Part shown: piece after piece, positions 34,837 to 41,862 of the stretch
Numbering within the stretch: the stretch's first letter is position 1
How the letters are laid out: every line of letters starts with the position of its first letter
Origin: Actinomadura macrotermitis
Lineage (GTDB): Bacteria > Actinomycetota > Actinomycetes > Streptosporangiales > Streptosporangiaceae
Assembly (NCBI RefSeq): GCF_009604375.1
Contig: NZ_WEGH01000001.1
Coordinates: 434,001 to 498,000 of the forward strand
Length of the DNA: 64,000 nucleotides
Direction of reading: 5' to 3'
Program-made: the position numbers and the translations under genes
Notes under the pieces: model-generated
Databases searched by the model: none
Seen by the model: only the letters and a program-made list of their open reading frames with translations
What the model was told of the DNA's origin: nothing

Positions 34837-34866
34837 ACTCACTTAGTCTGAGTGAGTACTCACTCA
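34837..34866. promoter_or_regulatory. Overlapping palindromes, probable operator of the SnoaL-like gene
   Basis: ACTCACTTAG-T-CTGAGTGAGT (34837-34857, one mismatch) overlaps the perfect palindrome TGAGTGAGTACTCACTCA (34849-34866). The pair ends 13 bases before the ATG, just upstream of a GGGAGG ribosome site. ACTCAC half-sites are also present in the TetR operator at 8964-8993. No regulator is adjacent. Confidence 0.6.
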
Positions 34867-34879
34867 TTCGGGAGGCATC

Positions 34880-35248
34880 ATGTCCGAGGACCAGGTCCGC
34901 GCGGTCACCGAGCGCTGGGCGCAGGCCGAGCGCGCGAGCGACGCCGCGGCGATGGGCGAGCTGCTGGACGCCGACTTCCGGGGGGTCGGGCCCTTCGGGT
35001 TCGTCCTGGACCGGCAGCAGTGGCTGGACCGCTACGAGGGCGGCCTGACGATCACCGCGTTCGAGTGGCAGGACCCGCAGGTGCGGGTGTTCGGCGACAG
35101 CGCGATCGTCATCGGCACCCAGGACCAGAAGGCCAGCTACCAGGGCCGGCCGTCCGACGGCCGGTTCCGCGGCACGCAGGTGCTCGTCCGCCGCGGCGAC
35201 GAATGGCTGATCGCCGGCCTGCACCTGTCGCCCCAGCGCCAGCCGTAG
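34880..35248 (+). CDS. SnoaL-like / NTF2-fold protein (DUF4440 type)
   Basis: The protein has 122 residues, a single NTF2-like domain: VRAVTERWAQAERASDAAAM in helix one, LDADFRGVGPFG, then strands ending TQVLVRRGDEWLIAGLHLSP. GGGAGG lies five bases before the ATG. The family includes polyketide cyclases, ketosteroid isomerase relatives and stress proteins, and no catalytic pair is obvious. It stands alone under strong overlapping operator palindromes, which suggests an inducible detoxification or stress gene. Confidence 0.85.
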   Translation: MSEDQVRAVTERWAQAERASDAAAMGELLDADFRGVGPFGFVLDRQQWLDRYEGGLTITAFEWQDPQVRVFGDSAIVIGTQDQKASYQGRPSDGRFRGTQVLVRRGDEWLIAGLHLSPQRQP

Positions 35249-35275
35249 GGCGGCCGCCCTCCCCCGCCACGGTCC

Positions 35276-36106
35276 TCAGCGGCCGGGCGGGGGCATGATC
35301 TCCAAAGCGGCCAGGAGCTGCTCTTCCTCGTAGGCGAAGTGCGCCTCCAGCTCGCCGGCCAGCCGGTCCAGCTCCGCGCGCACGCCGGCGGGGTCGCCGG
35401 CGTCCAGCAGGGCCTGGAGCTCGCCCTTCATCCGGGCGACGGCGACGTGCTCGCGGCGCAGCCGGTCCAGGACGGGCGCCAGCTCGGGGGCGTGCTCCTG
35501 CAAGTGAGGGAAGACCCTGTCCTCGTTGGCGTGGTGCTCGCCGAGGGACAGGCAGACGGTGCGGCAGCGCTCGCGGAGCCGGGCCGTCAAGGTGGACTCC
35601 GGGCTGCCGGCGGCGATCTGGGCGCGCAGATCGGCCAGGTCGCGGCGCAGCTCGGCGTGCACCCGCACGAGGTGGTCGCCGATGCCGTTCCCCCGCGGTG
35701 CCGCGGCGGGGGTCAGCGCGACGACCGGGATGACGCGGTCGGTCTGCCGCTGGTAGTCGGCATAGGCGGGGACGAGCTTGCCCTGCAGCGCATACATCTC
35801 GTCCCGCTCCTCCCCCTGCAGCGGGACGGCGAGGGCCTCATAGGAGCGCGTCCCGATCTCGACGGTGACCCGCGGATCGGCCAGCACATTGTGGTACCAG
35901 GCGGGGTTCTTCGGGCCGCCCGCGTTGGAGGCGAACACCAGCACGCGGCCGCCGTCCTCCAGATAGCCGAGCGGCGTGGTGTGGCGGCCGCCACTCTTTG
36001 CGCCGGTCGTCGTCAGCAGCAGCAGGTCGGCGCCTTCGAACATGCCGCCGACCTTCCCTCCGTTCTTCCGGAACTCCTCGATGACCTGCGCGTTCCAGTC
36101 GGACAT
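35276..36106 (-). CDS. Fusion of DDN-like nitroreductase/quinone reductase and hemerythrin domain
   Basis: The protein has 276 residues. Residues 1-135 are a deazaflavin-dependent nitroreductase (FDOR-B) domain with LLLTTTGAKSGGRHTTPLGY and NPAWYHNVLADPRVTVEIG. Residues 140-268 are a four-helix hemerythrin-like domain with likely iron ligands His150, His191/192 and Glu195 (EHHANED), His220, His256 and Glu260 (HFAYEEE). The first part should use F420H2, the second bind a di-iron centre that reacts with oxygen or NO. It is divergent from a MarR gene with a perfect operator between. Similar fusions exist in actinomycetes but their joint reaction is not established. Confidence 0.88.
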   Translation of the reverse strand: MSDWNAQVIEEFRKNGGKVGGMFEGADLLLLTTTGAKSGGRHTTPLGYLEDGGRVLVFASNAGGPKNPAWYHNVLADPRVTVEIGTRSYEALAVPLQGEERDEMYALQGKLVPAYADYQRQTDRVIPVVALTPAAAPRGNGIGDHLVRVHAELRRDLADLRAQIAAGSPESTLTARLRERCRTVCLSLGEHHANEDRVFPHLQEHAPELAPVLDRLRREHVAVARMKGELQALLDAGDPAGVRAELDRLAGELEAHFAYEEEQLLAALEIMPPPGR

Positions 36107-36140
36107 GCGTCGCTCCCGTATCCTGCCGATGAACAGAACT

Positions 36141-36161
36141 GCTTTGCTTTGAAAGCAAAGC
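36141..36161. promoter_or_regulatory. MarR operator
   Basis: GCTTTGCTTT-G-AAAGCAAAGC is a perfect inverted repeat of 10-base arms in the 73-base divergent gap. A further AGCAAAG half lies at 36171-36177 next to the MarR start. It is AT-rich against a GC-rich background and is the obvious MarR site for both directions. Confidence 0.82.
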
Positions 36162-36179
36162 TAATTTGGGAGCAAAGGT

Positions 36180-36668
36180 ATGTCAACGGAGCCCGAGCCC
36201 ACCGGGCCGAGCGTGGCGGACGGCGTCCGCGCGATGCTGCTGCTCATGCCGCGGATGGTCGCGGCCGCGAAGAAGATCGAGATCCCGGCGGAGCTGCGCT
36301 CGTTCGACCTGGCGCCCCGGCACCTGTCGCTGCTGGCCTACCTGCTGTTCGACGGGCCGATGCCGGTGAACGCCCTCGCCGCGCGGCTGGAGGTCGCCCC
36401 CGCGACGGTGAGCCTGATGGTCGGCGACCTCAGCCGGCAGGGCATCCTGGAGCGCCGGGAGGACCCCGCCGACCGGCGGCGCACGATCGTCAGCATCGCG
36501 GACGCGCGGCGGCCCGCCATCGAGGGCTGGCTCGCGCAGGGCGCGGTCGCCTGGCGCAAGGCGCTGGAGCCGCTCACCCCCGGACAGCGGCGGATGTTCC
36601 TGGACACGATGGCCGCCTACGAGCGCGAGGCGGTGGCCGCTCGGCGCGGAACGGGTCAGTCGGCGTAG
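36180..36668 (+). CDS. MarR-family transcriptional regulator
   Basis: The protein has 162 residues. The winged helix-turn-helix is at about 45-115: LDLAP-type RHLSLLAYLLFDGPMPVNAL, RLEVAPATVSLMVGDLSRQG and wing REDPADRRRTIVSI. It presumably represses itself and the divergent nitroreductase-hemerythrin gene through the palindrome at 36141-36161. It may sense a phenolic or oxidised ligand, unknown here. The stop overlaps the end of the convergent MocA gene by 13 bases. Confidence 0.9.
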   Translation: MSTEPEPTGPSVADGVRAMLLLMPRMVAAAKKIEIPAELRSFDLAPRHLSLLAYLLFDGPMPVNALAARLEVAPATVSLMVGDLSRQGILERREDPADRRRTIVSIADARRPAIEGWLAQGAVAWRKALEPLTPGQRRMFLDTMAAYEREAVAARRGTGQSA

Positions 36669-37237
36669 GCCGCCAGGTCCTCGGGGGTGTCGATGTCGTC
36701 GGGCGCGGCGACATCGTCGCACGGCACCTCGGTGACCAGCTCGGGGTGCGCCCGCAGGAACGCGCGGGCGCCGACGTCGCCCTCGGCGCCCGCGGCGACC
36801 GCCGCGAAGTGCTCGGCGGCGATCAGCACCGGGTTGCGCGGCCGGCCGCCGTAGGTGGCGACGGCGACGCGGGCGCCCGCCTCGTAGGCGTCGACCAGCC
36901 GCCGGACGGCGTCGGCGGTCACCCGCGGCTGGTCGACCAGCGCGACGACCACGGCCGGGCAGCCCGGCGGCAGCGCGGCCAGGCCGACGCGCAGCGACGA
37001 GCCCATCCCGCTCCGCCAGCCGTCGTTCGGCACCACCACGGCGCCGATGACCTCCACGGTCGTCGCGCCCGACACCACCAGGACCGGCGAGCAGCCGCCG
37101 CCGCGCAGCAGGTGCACGCCCCGGTCGACCAGGCGCTCGCCGCCCACTTCCACCAGCGCCTTCGGGCGCCCCAGCCGGCTGCCCGCGCCCGCCGCGAGCA
37201 GCAGCCCGGCGGGCACCTCGGTCCCGTGCAAGGTCAT
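36656..37237 (-). CDS. mocA: MocA-like nucleotidyltransferase (molybdenum cofactor cytidylyltransferase family)
   Basis: The protein has 193 residues. The NTP-binding motif LLLAAGAGSRLGRPKALVEV is at about 12-31, followed by NDGWRSGMGSSLRVGLAAL and the magnesium/substrate block VVVALVDQPRVT. MocA attaches CMP to molybdopterin to give the cytosine dinucleotide cofactor of xanthine-dehydrogenase-type hydroxylases. It is the last gene of the run MoxR, VWA, XdhC, MocA, 19 bases behind XdhC, and should serve the hydroxylase at 22.5-26.2 kb. Confidence 0.87.
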   Translation of the reverse strand: MTLHGTEVPAGLLLAAGAGSRLGRPKALVEVGGERLVDRGVHLLRGGGCSPVLVVSGATTVEVIGAVVVPNDGWRSGMGSSLRVGLAALPPGCPAVVVALVDQPRVTADAVRRLVDAYEAGARVAVATYGGRPRNPVLIAAEHFAAVAAGAEGDVGARAFLRAHPELVTEVPCDDVAAPDDIDTPEDLAAYAD

Positions 37238-37256
37238 CGGACCAGCTTAACCCCGG

Positions 37257-38375
37257 TCACCGTGCGTCACCATGGATCCGGCCGCTCGTGTCGGCCAGCG
37301 GCCGGCCCGAGCCGCCCCAGCGCAGCTGGACCAGCTCCGCCGCGATCGACACCGCGGTCTCCTCGGGGGTGCGGGCGCCGAGGTCCAGGCCGATCGGCGA
37401 GCGCAGCCGGGCCAGCTCGGCGCCGGTCAGGCCCGCCTCGCGCAGCCGGGCGAGCCGGTCGCGGTGGGTGCGGCGCGAGCCCATCGCGCCGACGTACCCG
37501 GCCCGGGTGCGCAGCGCGACCTCCAGCAGCGGCACGTCGAACTTGGGGTCGTGGGTGAGGACGCAGATCGCGGTCCGCTCGTCCACCTCGGCCTCGCCCA
37601 GGAACCGGTGCGGCCACTGCACCACGACCTCGTCGGCCTCGGGGAAGCGCTTGGCGGTGGCGAACACCGGGCGGGCGTCGCAGACCGTCACGTGGTAGCC
37701 GAGGAACTTGCCGATGCGGGCGACGGCGGCGGCGAAGTCGATCGCGCCGAACACCAGCAGCCGGGGCGGCGGGGCGAAGGAGTGCACGAACACCGCCAGC
37801 TCGTCCAGCCGCCGCTCCCCTTCGGGGCCGTAGTGGCGCTGCCCGGTGCGGCCCTGGGCGAGCATGCCGCGCGCGTCGTCGTCGACGGCGGCGTCCAGCC
37901 GCGCGGCGTGCGGCTCGCCGGGCGCGAGGCTGCCGGACGCGCGGTCCGGCCAGACGACGCGGCGGGCCCCGACGCGCCCCGGCCCGGCGACGACCGAGGC
38001 GACCGCGACCGGCTCGTGCGCCGCGATCGAGGCGGCGACGTCGCCGAACTCGGGGAAGCGCGCGGGATCGACCGGCTCGACCAGCACGTCCAGGACGCCG
38101 CCGCAGGTCAGGCCGACCGCGAAGGCGTCGTCGTCGCTCACGCCGTAGCGCCGCACGACCGGCTCGCCGGACGCGATCACGGCCTGGGCCAGCTCGTAGA
38201 CCGCGCCCTCCACACAGCCGCCCGACACGCTGCCGGCGGCCTCGCCGTCCGCCGACACCGCCATCGCCGCGCCGGGCGGGCGCGGCGCGCTGCGGAAGGT
38301 GTTCACCACGGTGGCGAGGCCGAAGGTCCGCCCGGTGGCGTACCAGCCGGCGATGTCACCGAGCACGTCGCGCAT
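37257..38375 (-). CDS. xdhC: XdhC/CoxF-family molybdenum-hydroxylase maturation protein
   Basis: The protein has 372 residues from ATG 38375. The N-terminal XdhC/CoxI domain reads TVVNTFRSAPRPPGAAMAVS and SGGCVEGAVYE, and the C-terminal Rossmann domain has LLVFGAIDFAAAVARIGKFL, CDARPVFA and VLTHDPKFDVPLL. It delivers sulfurated molybdenum cofactor to the large subunit. Its start overlaps the end of the VWA/CoxE gene by 20 bases. A frame continuing upstream through the repeat region is rejected as it has no ribosome site. Confidence 0.9.
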   Translation of the reverse strand: MRDVLGDIAGWYATGRTFGLATVVNTFRSAPRPPGAAMAVSADGEAAGSVSGGCVEGAVYELAQAVIASGEPVVRRYGVSDDDAFAVGLTCGGVLDVLVEPVDPARFPEFGDVAASIAAHEPVAVASVVAGPGRVGARRVVWPDRASGSLAPGEPHAARLDAAVDDDARGMLAQGRTGQRHYGPEGERRLDELAVFVHSFAPPPRLLVFGAIDFAAAVARIGKFLGYHVTVCDARPVFATAKRFPEADEVVVQWPHRFLGEAEVDERTAICVLTHDPKFDVPLLEVALRTRAGYVGAMGSRRTHRDRLARLREAGLTGAELARLRSPIGLDLGARTPEETAVSIAAELVQLRWGGSGRPLADTSGRIHGDAR

Positions 38376-39639
38376 GCCTGCCTTCTTTCTCGAGGGGGGA
38401 CGACCCCCCACGCCCCCCGGAGCGCACATGAGGCGGCTGCGCCGCCGGTCTCGCGCCTTCTTTCCCGAGGGGGGACGACCCCCCACGCCCCCCGAAGCGC
38501 GAACGAGGCGGCTGCGCCGCCGGTCTCGCGCCTTTCCCCTTCCCCCTCGCCCCCGTGATGATCCGGGCCAGCTCCTCCAGCGCGCCGAGGCTGTGCCCGG
38601 AGGTGAAGTCGTCGACGTGCGGCAGCGCCGCCGCCATGCCCGCGGTGAGAGGTTCGTACCCCGGGCGGGCCTTGTGCGGGTTGGCCCACACGACCCGGTG
38701 CGCCAGGCGGTGCAGCCGGGCCATCTGCGCGCCGAGCAGCCCGGCGTCGCCGCGCTCCCAGCCGTCGGAGGCGATCACCACGACGGCGCCGCGGGCCAGG
38801 CCGCGCTGCCCGAACCGGTCCAGGAACTCTTTCAGCTCCTCCCCCAGCCGGGTGCCGCCGCTCCAGTCGGGGATCGCCGCCGACACCGCCGCCATCGCCG
38901 CGTCGGGGTCGCGGTGCCGCAGCTCGCGGGTGAGGCGGGTGAGGCGCGTCCCGGCGCTGAACACCTCCACGGCGCGGCCGCCCGAGCGGGCCGCGGCGTG
39001 CGCGAAGCGCAGCAGCGCGTCGGCGTAGGGGCTCATCGAGCCGCTGACGTCGATCAGCAGCACGACGCGGCGCGGCCGGGTGCGGTGCGCGCGGTGCCGC
39101 AGCAGCGAGATCTCCCCGCCGCGCCGCAGCGTCTCGCGGACGGTGCGGCCCGGGTCCGGCCGCCCGGCCGGGGCGGGCGCGAACCGGCGCGACCGGCGCG
39201 GCTCGGCCGCCGCCGACAGCAGCGCGATCAGCCGGTCGACCTCGGCGCGCTCGGCCGGGCCGAGGCGGGCCACGTCGCGGTCGCGCAGCACCTCCACGCC
39301 GCTCGCCGTCGCCGGCCGCAGATCCTCGGCGGGACGGCCGGCGCCGTCGTCCCCGGTAGGAACGGCCGCCGTCCGCCGGACCGCCACCCGGGGCGGCCGG
39401 CGTCCTGGACGCGGCACCGCGCCGGAGAAGTAGGCGGCGAAGACCCGGTCATAGCGGGCCAGGTCGTCGGGGCCGGCGCACAGCGTGAGCCGGCCCGCCC
39501 AGTAGACGCCGGCGGGGTCGAGCACGTCGAGGTGGTCCAGGGCGGCCAGCATCGCCTGTACCCGGTCGGGGCCCGCGGCGCCGCCGGCCGCGCGCAGCGT
39601 GCGGGCGAACCCGACGATCGTCTCGGTGGCGTCCCGCAC
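38356..39639 (-). CDS. coxE: CoxE-like von Willebrand factor A protein with repeat-derived C terminus
   Basis: The protein has 427 residues from GTG 39639. The VWA domain carries the MIDAS residues in LLIDVSGSMSPYADALL and continues VVVIASDGWERGDAGLLGAQ. CoxE works with the MoxR/CoxD ATPase to insert or mature the metal centre of molybdenum hydroxylases. After LEELARIITGARGKGK the last 50-60 residues come from two in-frame copies of a 75-base repeat, giving a basic Pro/Gly/Arg tail (GARPAAQPP, GGRGGSSPL twice). The tail is probably disordered and not part of the normal family. Confidence 0.87.
   Translation of the reverse strand: MRDATETIVGFARTLRAAGGAAGPDRVQAMLAALDHLDVLDPAGVYWAGRLTLCAGPDDLARYDRVFAAYFSGAVPRPGRRPPRVAVRRTAAVPTGDDGAGRPAEDLRPATASGVEVLRDRDVARLGPAERAEVDRLIALLSAAAEPRRSRRFAPAPAGRPDPGRTVRETLRRGGEISLLRHRAHRTRPRRVVLLIDVSGSMSPYADALLRFAHAAARSGGRAVEVFSAGTRLTRLTRELRHRDPDAAMAAVSAAIPDWSGGTRLGEELKEFLDRFGQRGLARGAVVVIASDGWERGDAGLLGAQMARLHRLAHRVVWANPHKARPGYEPLTAGMAAALPHVDDFTSGHSLGALEELARIITGARGKGKGARPAAQPPRSRFGGRGGSSPLGKEGARPAAQPPHVRSGGRGGSSPLEKEGRHARRAR
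38381..38530. repeat. Two tandem 75-base repeats with internal hairpins
   Basis: Units at 38381-38455 and 38456-38530 differ at only about five or six positions. Each holds two dyads: GGGGGG-ACGA-CCCCCC and GGCGGC-TGC-GCCGCC. Seventy-five is a multiple of three, so both copies are read in frame as the end of the CoxE-like protein. This looks like a mobile or expandable intergenic hairpin element that has been absorbed into the gene end. Confidence 0.85.
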
Positions 39640-39643
39640 CGTC

Positions 39644-40543
39644 CTACCCCCCGCCGAGCAGGGCGGCGAGCCCGCCCGCGACGACGCGCTCCTGGTCCTC
39701 GCGGTACTTCAGCACGGTGCCGAGGGTGCGCGCCGCCGTCTCGGGGTCCAGCTCGCGCACCCCGAGCGCGACCAGCGCCTCGGCCCAGTCCAGCGACTCG
39801 GCGACGCCGGGCGGCTTCAGCAGGTCCGCGCCGCGCAGCCGCTGCGCGGCGCGGGCGACCTGCCCGGCCAGGTTCTCGGCCGTGCCGGGCAGCCGCCGCC
39901 GGATGATGGCGACCTCGCGCTCGTAGGAGGGGTGCTCCAGCCAGTGGTAGAGGCAGCGGCGCTTCAGCGCGTCGTGCACCTCGCGGGTGCGGTTGGAGGT
40001 GACGACCACGACCGGCGGGTGCTCGGCGCGGATCGTGCCGAGCTCGGGCACCGAGATGGCGAAGTCGCTGAGCACCTCCAGCAGGAACGCCTCGAACTCG
40101 TCGTCGGCGCGGTCGACCTCGTCGACCAGCAGCACGCTCGGCGTGGTCTCCAGCGCCCGCAGCAGCGGGCGGGCGAGCAGGAACCGCCGGTCGTACAGCT
40201 CGCCCTCCAGCCGCGCGACGTCGGCGACCCCGGCGGCCTCGGCGGCGCGCAGGTGCAGCAGCTGGCGCGGGAAGTCCCAGTCGTACAGGGCCTGCGAGGC
40301 GTCCAGGCCCTCGTAGCACTGCAACCGGATCAGCGGGGCGCCGAGCACCCGCGCCAGGGTCTTGGCCAGCTCGGTCTTGCCGACGCCGGCCTCCCCCTCC
40401 AGGAACAGCGGCCGGCCCATCCGCAGCGCCAGGAAGCACGCGGTGGCGAGGCCGTCGTCGCACAGGTAGGCGTGCCGGTCCAGCAGCCCGGCGAGCTCGG
40501 CCGGCGAGGCGACCGCGGTGGAGGTGTGCACCACGCCACTCAC
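39644..40543 (-). CDS. coxD: MoxR-family AAA+ ATPase (CoxD-like)
   Basis: The protein has 299 residues. Walker A is LEGEAGVGKTELAK at about 47-60, Walker B is SVLLVDEVDRADDEFEAFLL, and sensor 1 is VVVTSNRTREV. The YDWDFPRQLLHLRAAE insertion is typical of CoxD. It is the first gene of the operon MoxR, CoxE, XdhC, MocA and precedes the CoxE gene by four bases. It should remodel the molybdenum hydroxylase so that sulfur and copper-type ligands or cofactor can be inserted. The GTG start lies in an AT-rich divergent region shared with the sulfite-oxidase-like gene. Confidence 0.9.
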   Translation of the reverse strand: MSGVVHTSTAVASPAELAGLLDRHAYLCDDGLATACFLALRMGRPLFLEGEAGVGKTELAKTLARVLGAPLIRLQCYEGLDASQALYDWDFPRQLLHLRAAEAAGVADVARLEGELYDRRFLLARPLLRALETTPSVLLVDEVDRADDEFEAFLLEVLSDFAISVPELGTIRAEHPPVVVVTSNRTREVHDALKRRCLYHWLEHPSYEREVAIIRRRLPGTAENLAGQVARAAQRLRGADLLKPPGVAESLDWAEALVALGVRELDPETAARTLGTVLKYREDQERVVAGGLAALLGGG

Positions 40544-40611
40544 CCTAACGCGCCTTAACCATATTAACTCAGTAGGGAAAGTTGACTTCCGGTCGTCCGA
40601 TCAGCAGCATC

Positions 40612-41850
40612 ATGGCCATGGATGGTGACCTGACCGACGAGGCCGTCTACGAACTGACCCGGCGGCGGATGCTGCGGCTGACGGCCGGCGCGGGCCTCGG
40701 CCTCGGCATCGGCTCCGCGCTGGCGACCGGAGCGCGCCCGGCGGCGGCGGACAACGGCTCCGGGATCGTCAAGCCCCTGCCGCCCGAGCTGTTCATCCCC
40801 CGGGGCACCAACGCCGAGATGCGCTGGGAGGCCATGCGCGGCCAGGGCCACCTGACCCCCGCCGACCGCTTCTTCGTCCGCAACCACGTCGCGACCCCGA
40901 TCATCGACGCCCGCACCTGGCGGCTGAAGCTGTGGGGCGACGGCCTGCACCGCTCCCCCACCGAGGACCGGCCGGTCGAGTTCACCTACGAGGACCTGCT
41001 CGGCATGCGCGCCGAGTCCCTGACGGCGTTCATCGAGTGCACCGGCAACGGCCGCTCCCTCTACACCTCTCAGCAGGGCCAGCAGGTGAGCGGCACCCCG
41101 TGGGGGCTCGGCGCGGTCGGCGTCGCGCACTGGCGCGGGGTACGGCTGGCCACGGTCCTGGAACGCGCCGGCCTCACCCGCCGGGCCGTGGACCTTCTGC
41201 CGCGCGGCCTGGACGCCGACTTCGTCGACAAGGGCGAGAACCTCGGGCGGGTCCGGCGCCCGCTGCCGGTCGCCAAGGCGCTGAAGGACGTCCTGCTCGC
41301 CTACGAGATGAACGGCCGGCCGCTGCCGCCCGACCACGGGTACCCGGTCCGGCTCGTCGTGCCGTCCTGGGTCGGCATCGCCTCCATCAAATGGCTCGGC
41401 GACATCCAGGTGTCGCAGCAGCCGCTGTACTCGCCCTGGAACACCCGGTACTACCGCCTGTTCGGCCCGGACCAGCCGCCCGAGGGCAGCGCGCCGCTCA
41501 CCCGGATGAACGTCAAGAGCGCGTTCGAGCTGCCCTGGGACGCCGCCCTCGCCGCGGACCGCACGCACGTCCTGCACGGCCGCTCCTGGTCGGGCAATGG
41601 ACGCGTGCGGCATGTCGCGGTAAGCGTGGACGGAGGCGCTTCCTGGCAGCGCGCCCGCACGCGCGGACCGCACCACGCGCGCGACTGGGTGCGGTGGGAA
41701 CTGCCCTGGCGGCCCCGCGCGGCGGGTCGTCACGAACTGCTCGCCCGCGCCGTCGACGAGACCGGCGCGGCCCAACCCGACGTCGCCCCCTACAACACGC
41801 TCGGTTATCTGTTCGGCGCGGTCGCGCGCCATCCCGTCACGGTCAGCTAA
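40612..41850 (+). CDS. Tat-exported sulfite-oxidase-fold molybdoenzyme
   Basis: The protein has 412 residues from ATG 40612; an ATG at 40618 is an alternative. A twin-arginine signal (TRRRMLRLTAGAGLGLGIGS) ends near ARPAAAD. The Moco-binding domain has the cofactor cysteine in FIECTGNGRSLY (about 143) and the conserved PVRLVVPSWVGIASIKWL. The C-terminal dimerisation domain (RHVAVSVDGGASWQRA) is that of sulfite oxidases. It should act outside the membrane, probably on sulfite or a sulfoxide. It is the first gene of a run with the methanethiol-oxidase homologue (12 bases apart), supporting a sulfur role. Confidence 0.88.
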   Translation: MAMDGDLTDEAVYELTRRRMLRLTAGAGLGLGIGSALATGARPAAADNGSGIVKPLPPELFIPRGTNAEMRWEAMRGQGHLTPADRFFVRNHVATPIIDARTWRLKLWGDGLHRSPTEDRPVEFTYEDLLGMRAESLTAFIECTGNGRSLYTSQQGQQVSGTPWGLGAVGVAHWRGVRLATVLERAGLTRRAVDLLPRGLDADFVDKGENLGRVRRPLPVAKALKDVLLAYEMNGRPLPPDHGYPVRLVVPSWVGIASIKWLGDIQVSQQPLYSPWNTRYYRLFGPDQPPEGSAPLTRMNVKSAFELPWDAALAADRTHVLHGRSWSGNGRVRHVAVSVDGGASWQRARTRGPHHARDWVRWELPWRPRAAGRHELLARAVDETGAAQPDVAPYNTLGYLFGAVARHPVTVS

Positions 41851-41862
41851 GGAAACCCCCAC

